In this document: positions 1 to 8,605 of the stretch, in pieces
Layout: each line of letters opens with the position of its first letter
How positions within the stretch are numbered: position 1 is the first letter of the stretch
Assembly (NCBI RefSeq): GCF_000786205.1
Contig: NZ_JROH01000005.1
Location: 62,001 to 126,000, forward strand
Source of the DNA: Sphingomonas sp. 37zxx
Lineage (GTDB): Bacteria; Pseudomonadota; Alphaproteobacteria; Sphingomonadales; Sphingomonadaceae
Direction of reading: 5' to 3'
Length of the DNA: 64,000 bases
Notes under the pieces: model-generated
What the model saw: the letters and a program-made list of their open reading frames with translations, nothing else
What the model was told of the DNA's origin: nothing
The model's database searches: none
Translations under genes and position numbers: made by a program

Positions 1-942
1 CGGGGGAGGGCTTGTCTCCGAAACGGCCGGTTCGACAGGCCCTCCCCTAGCCCCTCCCGCAAGCGGGAGGGGGACTCTAGCCAGCAGCCGGTCAATCGCC
101 GCCACCACCTCCGGCTCATCCAATGTCGGCGCATGGCCCGTCGCGGGCACCGTCACCAGCTCGCACTGCGGCAGTTCGGCCAGCATCCGATCGGCGACCC
201 CCGCCGCCAAAATATCCGATCGCGCACCGCGCACGATCAGCGTGGGGACGTGCTTCAACTGGCGAAACGCACCCCACATATCCGGTCCCGCCTCGTTGCC
301 GGGCAAGCGAAAGGGTTCGGCGATCTTCATATCGTAATCGGGTACGATCCGCCCGCCGGAAGTAAGCTTGTACAGCCGCTTGGCCATCACCAGCCATTGT
401 TCGACATCATATTCCGAATAGATCGCGGCATTGTTTTCCGCGACCGCGCGCGCCGCATGCATCCAGGTGGGATATTGCGACGATTTGCCGACATAGGTGC
501 GGATCCGCGCCAGCCCCTGCGGGTCGAGTTCAGGCCCGACATCGTTGAGCAACGCGCCGGCCAGCCGCGGACGCCCGGCGGCGGCCAGCAGCATCGTCAA
601 TATGCCCCCCAGCGACGTGCCGAACGCAATTACCGATTCCAGTTGCAACTCGTCGACCAGCCGTCCGACATCCTGAAGATAGGTCAATGGTACATAGGTC
701 ATCGGATCGCGCGCATAGGCGCTTTCGCCGCGCCCGCGCAGATCGACCGCAATCACCCGCCAATCGCCCGCCAACCGCTCTGCAACGCCCTCGAAATCGC
801 GCGCGTTGCGGGTGAGGCCGGGAATACACAGGATCGCCGGCCGGTCGGCAGGCCCGGCATAATCGCGATAATGCAGGCGAAGCCCGTCATTCGACCACCA
901 ATAGGCATCGGTGTAGCGGGCAAGGTTGCGCGAAGCGGCCAT
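1..942 (-). CDS. alpha/beta hydrolase, partial at window edge
   Basis: This is a predicted soluble alpha/beta-fold hydrolase of unknown substrate. The frame opens at ATG 942 and shows an oxyanion-loop region (CIPGLTRN, about residues 39-46), a nucleophile elbow GTSLGG with Ser110, and a late ATGHAPTL segment carrying the likely catalytic His. The family's usual length is reached near residue 289 (about base 76), yet the frame stays open through a palindromic element to base 1. The true stop is therefore outside the window, and the last 25 codons may be read-through into a repeat. It diverges from the SelO gene with only 18 bases between start codons, so one start could be misplaced; a GTG lies two codons upstream. 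Six-frame tables that require a stop will miss it. Confidence 0.8.
   Translation of the reverse strand, partial: MAASRNLARYTDAYWWSNDGLRLHYRDYAGPADRPAILCIPGLTRNARDFEGVAERLAGDWRVIAVDLRGRGESAYARDPMTYVPLTYLQDVGRLVDELQLESVIAFGTSLGGILTMLLAAAGRPRLAGALLNDVGPELDPQGLARIRTYVGKSSQYPTWMHAARAVAENNAAIYSEYDVEQWLVMAKRLYKLTSGGRIVPDYDMKIAEPFRLPGNEAGPDMWGAFRQLKHVPTLIVRGARSDILAAGVADRMLAELPQCELVTVPATGHAPTLDEPEVVAAIDRLLARVPLPLAGGARGGPVEPAVSETSPPP
3..47. repeat. imperfect long palindrome (REP-like)
   Basis: GGGGAGGG at 3-10 pairs with CCCTCCCC at 40-47, and the stem continues inward as CTTGTC (11-16) against GACAGG (34-39). Inside it lies a smaller CCGAAAC/GGTTCG foldback. It looks like an intergenic palindromic repeat, with a second hairpin immediately to its right. 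It lies inside the open frame of the hydrolase tail. Confidence 0.55.
51..72. repeat. perfect GC hairpin, terminator-like
   Basis: A 10-base arm at 51-60 (CCCCTCCCGC) pairs perfectly with 63-72 around a two-base AA centre. It has no T-tract. It sits just beyond the normal end of the hydrolase and may act as a terminator or REP-type element. A related CTCCCC-rich hairpin occurs near 28845-28875. Confidence 0.5.
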
Positions 943-960
943 CGGCACCCATATCGCCGC

Positions 961-2337
961 ATGGCCGATAACACGCAAGCACGACCCGAACGCGCGATCC
1001 TGGAATTAGGCGATGCGTTTTACGATCCCGTCCACGCCGCCGATTTTCCCCAGACGATCTTACGCTTCCGCAATGATCGCGCGGCGGCCCAAATCGGGCT
1101 GGATGGGTGGAGCGATACCGAATGGATCGCGCATCTGGGTCGGTTCGCTCCGCTGCCGGGTAGCCTCGATACCCCGCTGGCGCTGCGCTATCACGGGCAC
1201 CAGTTCCGCCAGTATAATCCGGACATCGGCGATGGCCGCGGGTTTCTGTATGCTCAGTTGCGCGACGATCGCGGGCGGCTGATGGACCTTGGCACCAAGG
1301 GATCGGGCCAGACTCCGTGGAGCCGCTTCGGCGACGGGCGGCTGACGCTGAAAGGGGCGATGCGCGAAATCCTGGCGACCGAAATGCTCGAAGCGCTGAA
1401 CGTCGACACCTCGCGCACGCTGTCGGTGATCGAAACCGGCGAAGCACTCGAACGCGGTGACGAACCATCCCCCACCCGATCGGCAGTGCTGGTCCGGCTC
1501 AGCCACGGCCATATCCGTATCGGCACCTTTCAGCGGCTTGCCTATCTGCGCGATGCCGAAGCGATGGCGGCGCTGGTCGGCTATGTGCTCCGGCATTACT
1601 ATGGCGAGGATGATCGGGGCGAGGATTCGGGCGACGATGCCCCTGCCCGCCTGCTCGCGCATGTCGTCGAACGCACCGCGCGGCTGGCCGCCGGCTATAT
1701 GGCGGCGGGATTCGTCCACGGCGTGCTCAACACCGACAATATCAATATGACCGGTGAGAGCTTCGACTATGGCCCGTGGCGGTTCGCCACGACCTGGGAC
1801 CCCGCCTTCACCGCCGCCTATTTCGACCATTCGGGGCTATATGCCTTTGGTCGCCAGCCCGAGGCGATCCATTGGGATTGCATGCAATTGGCGGTCGCCC
1901 TTCGCACACTTTGTGAAGCCCCGCCGCTGATCGCCCAGCTCGATCGGTTCGCGGCGCTGTATCAGCAAGCGATCGTCGAGGCGCTGCTGTGGCGGCTAGG
2001 CGTCGTCCCGCGCGCATCGGCGGACGATGCGGCGTTGGTGAAAGCACTCGAACAGGCGCTGGTCGCTGGCGAGACCTCGATCGGTGCGTTCTTCCATGAC
2101 AGCTTCGGCGGGGTGGTGCCGCCAAGCTATGGCAAAGCCTTTGCCGAGGTTCGCGCGCTGCTGGCCGAGTATCACCCCCGCAAGGCACGCGACCACGCGC
2201 ATTGGACCGCCCCGGCCTGCGCCATGCCGATCGAAGAGGTCGAGGCGCTGTGGGATGCGATCGATCAGCACGACGACTGGGCACCGCTCCACGCCAAGAT
2301 AGCCGTGATCCGGGCGATGGGTGAAGCGTTGGCCTGA
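961..2337 (+). CDS. selO: SelO/YdiU family protein adenylyltransferase (AMPylase)
   Basis: This is a pseudokinase-fold enzyme of the SelO family, whose studied members transfer AMP to hydroxyl side chains of proteins and are linked to redox stress. At 458 residues it is near the normal bacterial length. Visible family blocks are HGHQF and DIGDGR (about 78-93), GTKGSGQTPWSR (111-122, with Lys113), FGDGR, the catalytic-loop-like HGVLNTDN (253-260) and DYGP (269-272). The start at 961 is the only in-frame ATG before these blocks; the frame is open further left, but that stretch is antisense to the hydrolase. The C-terminus ends in ...MGEALA and has no penultimate selenocysteine or cysteine motif. 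Confidence 0.92.
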   Translation: MADNTQARPERAILELGDAFYDPVHAADFPQTILRFRNDRAAAQIGLDGWSDTEWIAHLGRFAPLPGSLDTPLALRYHGHQFRQYNPDIGDGRGFLYAQLRDDRGRLMDLGTKGSGQTPWSRFGDGRLTLKGAMREILATEMLEALNVDTSRTLSVIETGEALERGDEPSPTRSAVLVRLSHGHIRIGTFQRLAYLRDAEAMAALVGYVLRHYYGEDDRGEDSGDDAPARLLAHVVERTARLAAGYMAAGFVHGVLNTDNINMTGESFDYGPWRFATTWDPAFTAAYFDHSGLYAFGRQPEAIHWDCMQLAVALRTLCEAPPLIAQLDRFAALYQQAIVEALLWRLGVVPRASADDAALVKALEQALVAGETSIGAFFHDSFGGVVPPSYGKAFAEVRALLAEYHPRKARDHAHWTAPACAMPIEEVEALWDAIDQHDDWAPLHAKIAVIRAMGEALA

Positions 2338-2438
2338 CTTTTCACGGGCGGCAGACGGACTCAAGCTTGCGGCGCTGCTGGAAACCAATGACGATTTGCG
2401 GCACAAGCCCGCGATAACCAGACAAAGAAGGCGTGTAG

Positions 2439-3854
2439 GTGCTCGGACAGGATCTTTTTTCAACCGAACCGGCAACGGGTGCGGTGCTATGGCGCGGGGT
2501 TTCGGGCGATGCCGACGCCGAAGTCACCGCCGCGCGAGCGGGTTGGTCCGAATGGGCAGCGCGGCCGCTGGCATTCCGTGTCGAAACCATGCGCCGCTTC
2601 GCCAATGTCGTTCGCAGCCGGCACGAGGCTTTTGCCGACCTGATCGCACGCGAAACCGGCAAGCCGCTCTGGGAGGCACGCACCGAAGTCGATACGGTAG
2701 TTTCGAAGGTCGATATTTCGGTCACCGCCTTTTCCGAACGCACCGGCCAGCGCCGGATCGAGGCGCAGATGGGAACGCGGCTGGCGCTGCGGCACAAGCC
2801 CCACGGCGTGCTCGCGGTGCTCGGCCCGTATAATTTCCCCGCGCATTTGCCCAATGGCCACATCGTCCCCGCGCTGCTGGCGGGCAATGCGGTGGTGTTC
2901 AAGCCTTCGGAAAAGACGCCTGCGGTCGGCGCGTTCCTGGTCGATTGCTATCGCGCCGCCGGGGTGCCCGAAAATGCGGTTCGGCTGCTGCTCGGCGGTC
3001 CCGATCAGGGCAAGGCGCTGGCAGGCCATCCGGGAATCGACGGCCTGTTGTTCACCGGATCGGCGCGCACCGGGCTCGCGCTCAACCGTGCCTTTGCCGA
3101 CAAGCCCGAAAAGATCCTGGCGCTGGAAATGGGCGGCAATAATCCGATCGTGGTGTGGTCCACCCCCGATCTATACGCCGCGGCGGTGCTGGTGGTGCAA
3201 TCGGCGTTCACCAGCGCGGGTCAGCGCTGCACCGCCGCCCGCCGGCTGATCGTCGATGCCAAGCTGTATGACCCGCTGATCGAGGAGGTGAACAAGCTGG
3301 TCGGTCGCCTGATCATCGGCGAACCGCATGCCGATCCCCAGCCGTTCATGGGGCCGGTGATAGACAATGACACCGCCGACCAGCTCACCGAAAGCTTCCT
3401 GGCGCTGTCGACCAGCGGCGGCAGGCCAATCCGCTATCTCCAGCGCTCGATCGAGGGGCGACCGTTTCTCACCCCCGGCCTGATCGACATGACCGGCGCT
3501 AGCGAGCGCCCCGACATCGAGCTGTTCGGCCCGATCCTGCAAGTGATCCGCACCGATACGTTCGAACAGGCGATCGCCGAGGCGAACAACACCCGCTATG
3601 GGCTGTCGGCGAGCCTGGTGAGCCAGGACCCCAAGCTGTATGACCAGTTCTGGGCAAATATCCGCGCCGGCATCGTCAACTGGAACCGTCCGACCAATGG
3701 CGCATCATCGGCGGCACCGTTTGGCGGCGTCGGCTGGTCAGGCAATCACCGGCCCAGCGCCTATTATGCGGCGGATTATTGCGTGTTTCCGGTGGTGTCG
3801 AGCGAGGCCGAACAGGCACGCGGCAGCATCGGCATCGGCATGCGCGACGGCTGA
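2439..3854 (+). CDS. astD: succinylglutamate-semialdehyde dehydrogenase-like (AstD)
   Basis: This is a cytosolic NAD(P)-dependent aldehyde dehydrogenase of 471 residues, best matched to AstD, which oxidises N-succinylglutamate semialdehyde in the arginine succinyltransferase pathway. ALDH landmarks are PYNFPAHLPNGH (substrate/NAD region), FKPSEKTP, FTGSARTG, the catalytic base in LEMGGNNP (Glu230), the nucleophile in SAGQRCTAARR (Cys264) and ELFGPILQV near the C-terminus. The AstD-type GNNP rather than GKSP after the catalytic Glu supports the subfamily. It starts at GTG 2439. No other ast gene is visible in the window, so the arginine pathway role is inferred from family likeness only. Confidence 0.87.
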   Translation: MLGQDLFSTEPATGAVLWRGVSGDADAEVTAARAGWSEWAARPLAFRVETMRRFANVVRSRHEAFADLIARETGKPLWEARTEVDTVVSKVDISVTAFSERTGQRRIEAQMGTRLALRHKPHGVLAVLGPYNFPAHLPNGHIVPALLAGNAVVFKPSEKTPAVGAFLVDCYRAAGVPENAVRLLLGGPDQGKALAGHPGIDGLLFTGSARTGLALNRAFADKPEKILALEMGGNNPIVVWSTPDLYAAAVLVVQSAFTSAGQRCTAARRLIVDAKLYDPLIEEVNKLVGRLIIGEPHADPQPFMGPVIDNDTADQLTESFLALSTSGGRPIRYLQRSIEGRPFLTPGLIDMTGASERPDIELFGPILQVIRTDTFEQAIAEANNTRYGLSASLVSQDPKLYDQFWANIRAGIVNWNRPTNGASSAAPFGGVGWSGNHRPSAYYAADYCVFPVVSSEAEQARGSIGIGMRDG

Positions 3855-3863
3855 GGGACTTTG

Positions 3864-4427
3864 ATGACTGACGAAGAATATGCGCTCGATTCGATCCGCA
3901 AATGGGCATGGTCGGGTTTCTACACCATTGATGAAGCGCGCGAGCTGCTCGACGAAATCGCCGAGCCCGAAGACGATCTGGAAAAGCTGCACGCCGCGAT
4001 CGACGCCGCCTTTGCCGAAAAGCTGGCCGCCGAGGCGACATGGGCCGACGAAACCGATTGCGACCGGCTCGACGCGGTGTTCGAGGGGCTGCACGACGAC
4101 GGCATCTGCGCGCTGCAACATGCCGGCTATACCATCGCCGATGGGCATAGCGACGTGAGCGAAGTGGTGTCGGAAGAAGCCGAGGGCACCTATCACGGCT
4201 ATTGCTTCTTCCACGGGCAAGATGTCGAAGGCGCGATTGACGGCGCGCCGCTGCACATCGCGTTCGGATCATTGGATACCGAGGCGGCCAATGGCCTGGC
4301 CGTAGGCAATGCGGTGTGCGCCGCGTTGCGCGAAGCCGGCTTCACGGTCGAATGGGACGGCACCGCCGGCCAGCGGATGGCGCTGCCGTCGATCCAGTGG
4401 CAACGCCGCACGCCGGTTGAGGCGTGA
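3864..4427 (+). CDS. DUF6891-like hypothetical protein
   Basis: This acidic soluble protein of 187 residues has no signal peptide or membrane segment. The N-terminal half is helical and rich in Glu/Asp. The C-terminal half holds a CFFHGQDVE motif and a segment PLHIAFGSLD resembling the DUF6891 domain. Its function is unknown. ATG 3864 is preferred over the in-frame TTG at 3861 because a TGA of astD lies just upstream (stop at 3854) and GAGGGAC supplies a ribosome site. It is probably co-transcribed with astD, but nothing ties it to arginine breakdown. Confidence 0.75.
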   Translation: MTDEEYALDSIRKWAWSGFYTIDEARELLDEIAEPEDDLEKLHAAIDAAFAEKLAAEATWADETDCDRLDAVFEGLHDDGICALQHAGYTIADGHSDVSEVVSEEAEGTYHGYCFFHGQDVEGAIDGAPLHIAFGSLDTEAANGLAVGNAVCAALREAGFTVEWDGTAGQRMALPSIQWQRRTPVEA

Positions 4428-4515
4428 TCGCTTGGCGAAGGGGTGAAAGAATCCCTTCCCCTGCCCCAAAGCAACATCGGTTGCTGCCCTGCCGTCCGAT
4501 GACCATTTAGCGTTC

Positions 4516-5304
4516 ATGGCCAATCCATCCGATCCAACCGCGCGCGGGCGAGCCATTCTGGTCGGCGCAGGCCCTGGCGATCCGGGCTTGCTTACCGTGC
4601 GAGCGGTCGAAGCGCTGCGATCGGCCGACGTCGTCATCCATGACGGCTTGGTCGATCCGCGCGTACTCGATCTGGCCCCCGCCGGGGCGCAGCGCATTTC
4701 GGTTGCCAAGAAACGTGCGCGCCACACCGTGCCGCAGGAAGGCATCAACGCGCTGATCGTCGATCATGTCCAGCGCGGCGCGATCGTCGTGCGATTGAAG
4801 GGCGGCGATCCGTTCATTTTCGGACGTGGCGGTGAAGAAGTCGAAGCGGTTCGCGCGGCTGGGCTTGGGGTTGAGGTAATCCCCGGCGTGTCGGCGGCCC
4901 TGGGCTGCGCCGCAGAAGCGATGCTGCCGCTGACCCACCGCAATTATTCAAGCGCGGTCAGCTTCGTCGCTGGTCAGTGCAAGGGCCTCGCCGATCAAAA
5001 TTGGTCGGGCCTTGCCGGGCAAGGGCGCACCCTGGTCATCTATATGGGCGTGGCGACCGCCAGCGACATCGCCGAAAAGCTGATGGGCGAAGGCGTCGCC
5101 CCCGACATGCCGGTGGCGGTGCTCGAACGCGGCACCTGCGACGACAGCCGCGCGCTCAGGACATTGCTGGCCGATCTTGGGCCGATGGTCGATCGCGAGC
5201 GGGTGGCCAGCCCCGCAATCATCGTGGTTGGCGAAGTGGTCGAACTATCCGACGCGCAGGACAAGCTGCTGCGCTGGGCCAAAGTGGCGGAGAATGTTGC
5301 GTGA
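4516..5304 (+). CDS. cobA: uroporphyrinogen-III C-methyltransferase (SUMT)
   Basis: This SAM-dependent enzyme methylates uroporphyrinogen III to precorrin-2, the first committed step to siroheme and also to cobalamin. The 262-residue protein has the N-terminal GAGPGDPGLLTVRA glycine-rich loop, GDPFIFGRGGEE and a central PGVSAALG, all family signatures. No siroheme dehydrogenase/ferrochelatase domain is fused, unlike CysG of enterics. It starts the sulfur-assimilation operon, where siroheme is needed by the downstream sulfite reductase, and its stop overlaps the next start as GTGA. Confidence 0.93.
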   Translation: MANPSDPTARGRAILVGAGPGDPGLLTVRAVEALRSADVVIHDGLVDPRVLDLAPAGAQRISVAKKRARHTVPQEGINALIVDHVQRGAIVVRLKGGDPFIFGRGGEEVEAVRAAGLGVEVIPGVSAALGCAAEAMLPLTHRNYSSAVSFVAGQCKGLADQNWSGLAGQGRTLVIYMGVATASDIAEKLMGEGVAPDMPVAVLERGTCDDSRALRTLLADLGPMVDRERVASPAIIVVGEVVELSDAQDKLLRWAKVAENVA

Positions 5305-5597
5305 AGATACTGACGGGCAATGATTTAAAGACCGGCGACGTCGTATGGTGGACCGGCTCTGGCTGGTCGCGCCATGTCGAGGATTCAGCCGATGTCGGCG
5401 AAACCGGCGAGGCTCTTGCCCGCCAGGAAGAGGCCGCGCGCCGAGTCAACGTGCCTTATGTCATCGACGCCAGCATGACCGCCGAAGGCCCCCGCCCGGC
5501 GCATATCAAGGACCGCGTCCGCGCGCTCGGGCCGACCATCCGTCCCGATCTGACGTTGAAGCCTGCCGATCCGTCGGCGGGCAATTGGGTAATCTGA
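5301..5597 (+). CDS. DUF2849 domain protein of the sulfite-reductase operon
   Basis: This small protein of 98 residues opens with KILTGNDLKTGDVVWW and ends in NWVI, matching the DUF2849 pattern of short proteins found next to cysI in alphaproteobacteria. The start is GTG 5301, overlapping the cobA stop by four bases, which indicates translational coupling. It has no cysteines, signal peptide or membrane segment. Its biochemical role is not known; an accessory function for sulfite reductase or its siroheme supply is inferred only from neighbours. Confidence 0.85.
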   Translation: MKILTGNDLKTGDVVWWTGSGWSRHVEDSADVGETGEALARQEEAARRVNVPYVIDASMTAEGPRPAHIKDRVRALGPTIRPDLTLKPADPSAGNWVI

Positions 5598-5598
5598 A

Positions 5599-7236
5599 AT
5601 GTACCAATATGACCAATATGACCAGAACATGGTCGATACCCGCGTCGCCGAGTTTCGCGACCAGGTCGAACGCCGCCTGTCGGGCGAACTGAGCGAGGAC
5701 CAGTTCAAGCCGCTGCGGCTGATGAACGGCCTGTATCTGCAGCTCCACGCCTATATGCTGCGCGTCGCGATTCCTTATGGCACGCTCGACAGCCGCCAGA
5801 TGCGGATGCTTGGGCACATCGCGCGCAAATATGACCGTGGCTATGGCCATTTCACCACGCGGCAGAATTTGCAGTTCAACTGGATCAAGCTGGAGGATAC
5901 GCCCGACATCCTCGCCGAACTGGCGACGGTCGAAATGCATGCCATCCAGACTTCGGGCAATTGCATCCGCAATATCTCGTCGGACCAGTTTGCCGGGGCC
6001 GCCGCCGACGAGATTACCGACCCGCGCCCCTGGGCTGAGCTGCTTCGCCAATGGAGCAGCTTCCACCCCGAATTCAGCTATTTGCCGCGCAAGTTCAAGA
6101 TCGCGGTGATCGCCGCCAAGGAAGACCGCGCCGCGATGCGGTTACACGATATCGGCATTGAGATTGTCGAGCGCGATGGCGCACATGGCGCGCGCGTGTT
6201 CGTCGGCGGCGGCATGGGCCGCACCCCGATGATTTCGTCCGAGATCAGCGAATTTGTGCCGCTGTCGGATTTGCTTAGCTATCTCGAAGCGTGCCTGCGC
6301 GTCTACAATCGCTACGGCCGCCGCGATAATATGTACAAGGCGCGGATCAAGATCCTGGTCCACGAGATCGGGGCCGACGAATATCGCCGCCAGGTCGAGG
6401 AAGAATTCACGCACGTAAAGGCGCTGGGCATCGACCCGCCCGCCGCCGAGTTCGAGCGGATCAAGGCGTTCTTCGCGGCCCCCGCTTTTGCCGCCGACGC
6501 GCCCGACACGCTCGATCGCAGCGACCCCGATTTCGCCGTTTGGCTTGACCAGAATGTTAAGCCGCACAAACAACCGGGCTATGCGATCGCAACGATCAGC
6601 CTGAAGCCGACCGGCGGCATTCCGGGCGATGCCAGCGCCGACCAGATCGACCTGATGGCTGACCTAGCCCAGCGCTACAGCTTTGACGAACTGCGCGTCA
6701 CGCACGCACAGAACATCGTCCTGCCGCATGTCCGCAAGGCCGATCTGTATGCGGTATGGCAGGCGCTGCACGAAGCGGGGCTGGCCGAAGCCAATCTCGA
6801 CCTCATCAGCGACATCATCGCCTGCCCCGGCCTCGACTATTGCAGCCTCGCCAATGCCCGCTCGATCCCGGTCGCGCAAAAGATCGCGAGCCGCTTTGCC
6901 GATCTCGATCGACAGCGCGAGCTTGGCGAATTGAAGCTCAAGATTTCGGGCTGCATCAATGCCTGTGGCCACCACCATGCCGGCCATATCGGCATCCTGG
7001 GCGTCGATAAGAAAGGCCTGGAAAACTACCAGCTATCGTTCGGTGGTTCGGGGGCTGAGGACGTCAGCCTCGCGAAGATCACCGGCCCTGGCTTTTCGGA
7101 GGACGGCGTCGTCGACGCGGTTGAAAAGGCCACTGACGTCTATCTTGCCAAGCGCGAACAGGGCGAACGTTTCGTCGACACCTATCGCCGCATCGGCATG
7201 GAACCCTTCAAGGAGGCCATCTATGGCCCTGCATGA
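5599..7236 (+). CDS. cysI: assimilatory sulfite/nitrite reductase hemoprotein
   Basis: This siroheme and [4Fe-4S] reductase of 545 residues reduces sulfite to sulfide with six electrons. The cluster/siroheme ligands are visible as Cys409 and Cys415 (CPGLDYC) and Cys452 and Cys456 (CINAC). FTTRQNLQFNW and the later THAQNI segment are the two ferredoxin-like repeats typical of the family. Assignment to sulfite rather than nitrite is by context: siroheme methyltransferase upstream and APS reductase downstream. No flavoprotein partner (CysJ) is nearby, so ferredoxin is a likely electron donor. ATG 5599 lies one base after the upstream stop. Confidence 0.93.
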   Translation: MYQYDQYDQNMVDTRVAEFRDQVERRLSGELSEDQFKPLRLMNGLYLQLHAYMLRVAIPYGTLDSRQMRMLGHIARKYDRGYGHFTTRQNLQFNWIKLEDTPDILAELATVEMHAIQTSGNCIRNISSDQFAGAAADEITDPRPWAELLRQWSSFHPEFSYLPRKFKIAVIAAKEDRAAMRLHDIGIEIVERDGAHGARVFVGGGMGRTPMISSEISEFVPLSDLLSYLEACLRVYNRYGRRDNMYKARIKILVHEIGADEYRRQVEEEFTHVKALGIDPPAAEFERIKAFFAAPAFAADAPDTLDRSDPDFAVWLDQNVKPHKQPGYAIATISLKPTGGIPGDASADQIDLMADLAQRYSFDELRVTHAQNIVLPHVRKADLYAVWQALHEAGLAEANLDLISDIIACPGLDYCSLANARSIPVAQKIASRFADLDRQRELGELKLKISGCINACGHHHAGHIGILGVDKKGLENYQLSFGGSGAEDVSLAKITGPGFSEDGVVDAVEKATDVYLAKREQGERFVDTYRRIGMEPFKEAIYGPA

Positions 7237-7684
7237 CATTGCCAATTCGGTGGCCAGCGAAGAAACGCTGCTGCGTTTTCGCGACGACGAACCCCATGAC
7301 GAGCCGGCGGTGACGCTCGAATCATTCCTGGGCCAGTCGAACGCCACCGCGGTGCGGATCGAAGCCGGCGAGGACGCACGCGCGCTGCTCGGGCATCTCG
7401 ATCGGATCGCGCTGATCGAAATCGGCTTTCCTACCTTTCGCGACGGGCGCGGTTATTCGGCGGCGCGGGTGCTGCGCGAGGCCGGTTATACCGGCGAATT
7501 GCGCGCCGAGGGCGGCGTCTTGGTCGATCAACTGCCACTGATGCGGCGCTGCGGGTTCGACAGTTTCGCCCCGGCGGCGGCGATCGACGGTGCCGCGCTC
7601 GAACGTGCGATGACGCGGTACGACAATGTCTATCAGGCAGCCGCCGACGGGCGCGCGCCAATCTGGAAATTGCGGCATGGCTAA
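7223..7684 (+). CDS. DUF934 family protein
   Basis: This soluble protein of 153 residues matches the DUF934 family found in cysI-cysH operons of proteobacteria. The recognisable core is IEIGFPTFRDGRGYSAARVLRE, followed by ELRAEGGVLVDQ and MRRCGFDSF. The start ATG 7223 lies inside the end of cysI (14-base overlap) and has a strong AAGGAGG ribosome site at 7210-7216. The role is undetermined, and co-occurrence suggests an accessory in sulfite reduction. It overlaps the cysH start by 8 bases. Confidence 0.87.
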   Translation: MALHDIANSVASEETLLRFRDDEPHDEPAVTLESFLGQSNATAVRIEAGEDARALLGHLDRIALIEIGFPTFRDGRGYSAARVLREAGYTGELRAEGGVLVDQLPLMRRCGFDSFAPAAAIDGAALERAMTRYDNVYQAAADGRAPIWKLRHG

Positions 7685-8456
7685 TGCGCTTCTGCGTCCG
7701 ATCGACCGGATCGACACCGGCCCCCGCTTCACCGCCGCCGACGCGCATCGGCTGAACAACCTGTTTCGCGGCCGCGACACGGTGGCGATGCTCCGCGCGG
7801 TGCTGGGTGAATCGATGCTGGGCGATGTCGCGATCGTGTCGTCGTTCGGCGCTGAATCGGCGGCATTGCTGCACCTGATCGCAAGCGTCGATCGCACTGT
7901 GCCGGTGCTGTTCCTCGACACCGAAAAGCATTTCCCCGAAACGCTGCTATACCGCGATCAACTGGTCGAGCGGCTGGCGCTGACCGATCTTCGCATCCTG
8001 CGCCCCGATCCCGAAACGCTGGCAAAGCGCGACGAGACCGGGCTGCGCTGGTCCTATGATCCCGATGGCTGCTGCGAAATCCGCAAGGTGGTGCCGCTGG
8101 CCCGCGCGCTTGCCGGGTTCGACGCCACGGTCACCGGGCGCAAGGCATTCCAGGCATCGACCCGCAACGCGCTGCCACGGTTCGAACTGGACGGATCGGA
8201 TGATTTCGGCCGGCTCAAGCTCAATCCCCTGGCCACCTGGAGTCAGGCCGACCTGACCGACTATTTCACGGCGCACGACCTGCCCGTGCATCCGCTGGTC
8301 GAGCAAGGCTATCCGTCGATCGGCTGCGCGCCCTGCACCAGCAAGGTCGCACCGGGCGAAGATCCGCGATCGGGCCGCTGGAAGGGCTGGGACAAGGTAG
8401 AGTGCGGCATTCATTCGCCGGTGGGCGACGGCGACCCCGACCAGCCTTCGTTCTGA
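7677..8456 (+). CDS. cysH: APS/PAPS reductase
   Basis: This cytosolic thioredoxin- or glutathione-dependent enzyme reduces adenylyl sulfate to sulfite. The 259-residue protein has the PP-loop-like VSSFGAESA, then CC at 132-133 and CxxC at 217-220, the four ligands of a [4Fe-4S] cluster. It also has the active-site ECGIH (242-246, Cys243). Presence of the CC/CxxC set points to adenylyl sulfate (APS) as substrate rather than PAPS. It is the last gene of the operon and supplies sulfite to CysI. Confidence 0.93.
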   Translation: MANALLRPIDRIDTGPRFTAADAHRLNNLFRGRDTVAMLRAVLGESMLGDVAIVSSFGAESAALLHLIASVDRTVPVLFLDTEKHFPETLLYRDQLVERLALTDLRILRPDPETLAKRDETGLRWSYDPDGCCEIRKVVPLARALAGFDATVTGRKAFQASTRNALPRFELDGSDDFGRLKLNPLATWSQADLTDYFTAHDLPVHPLVEQGYPSIGCAPCTSKVAPGEDPRSGRWKGWDKVECGIHSPVGDGDPDQPSF

Positions 8457-8464
8457 GACACCCC

Positions 8465-8511
8465 GCCCGGCTGCCGGGCCGGTAGCGCGGGCCGCCCACA
8501 TCGCGGCCCGC
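8465..8511 (+). terminator. paired GC hairpins after cysH
   Basis: GCCCGG (8465-8470) pairs with CCGGGC (8474-8479). GCGGGCCGC (8487-8495) pairs perfectly with GCGGCCCGC (8503-8511). No T-tract follows, so an intrinsic terminator is likely but not certain. It separates the sulfur operon from the SulP gene. Confidence 0.5.
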
Positions 8512-8561
8512 CTCGCGCAATGTCCTGCGCGCACTTGCGAAACAACGGCTTTGCTCGTACT

Positions 8562-8605
8562 GGCCGTGCGTCCGCTGGACCTGGGGCTTACCAGGTGGCT
8601 CGGCC
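8562..8605 (+). promoter_or_regulatory. candidate structured RNA leader of the SulP gene
   Basis: The 210 bases before the SulP start hold a nested fold. GGCCG (8562-8566) pairs with CGGCC (8601-8605), enclosing CCTGG (8580-8584) paired with CCAGG (8591-8595) around a GGCTTA loop. The CCCCGGGA stretch at 8616-8623 follows. The position matches a cis-acting leader, and alphaproteobacterial sulfate-transporter genes are known to carry a structured sul1 RNA motif. I cannot confirm that this is the same motif by eye. Confidence 0.35.

Noticed and set aside
133..960. Long plus-strand open frame continuing upstream of selO
   Set aside because: It is antisense to the alpha/beta hydrolase, whose catalytic motifs are clear, and the translated sequence has no family likeness.
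4437..4484. Two small hairpins (GAAGGG/CCCTTC and GCAAC/GTTGC) before cobA
   Set aside because: Short stems with ordinary spacing; no riboswitch core could be recognised, so not reported as a regulatory RNA.
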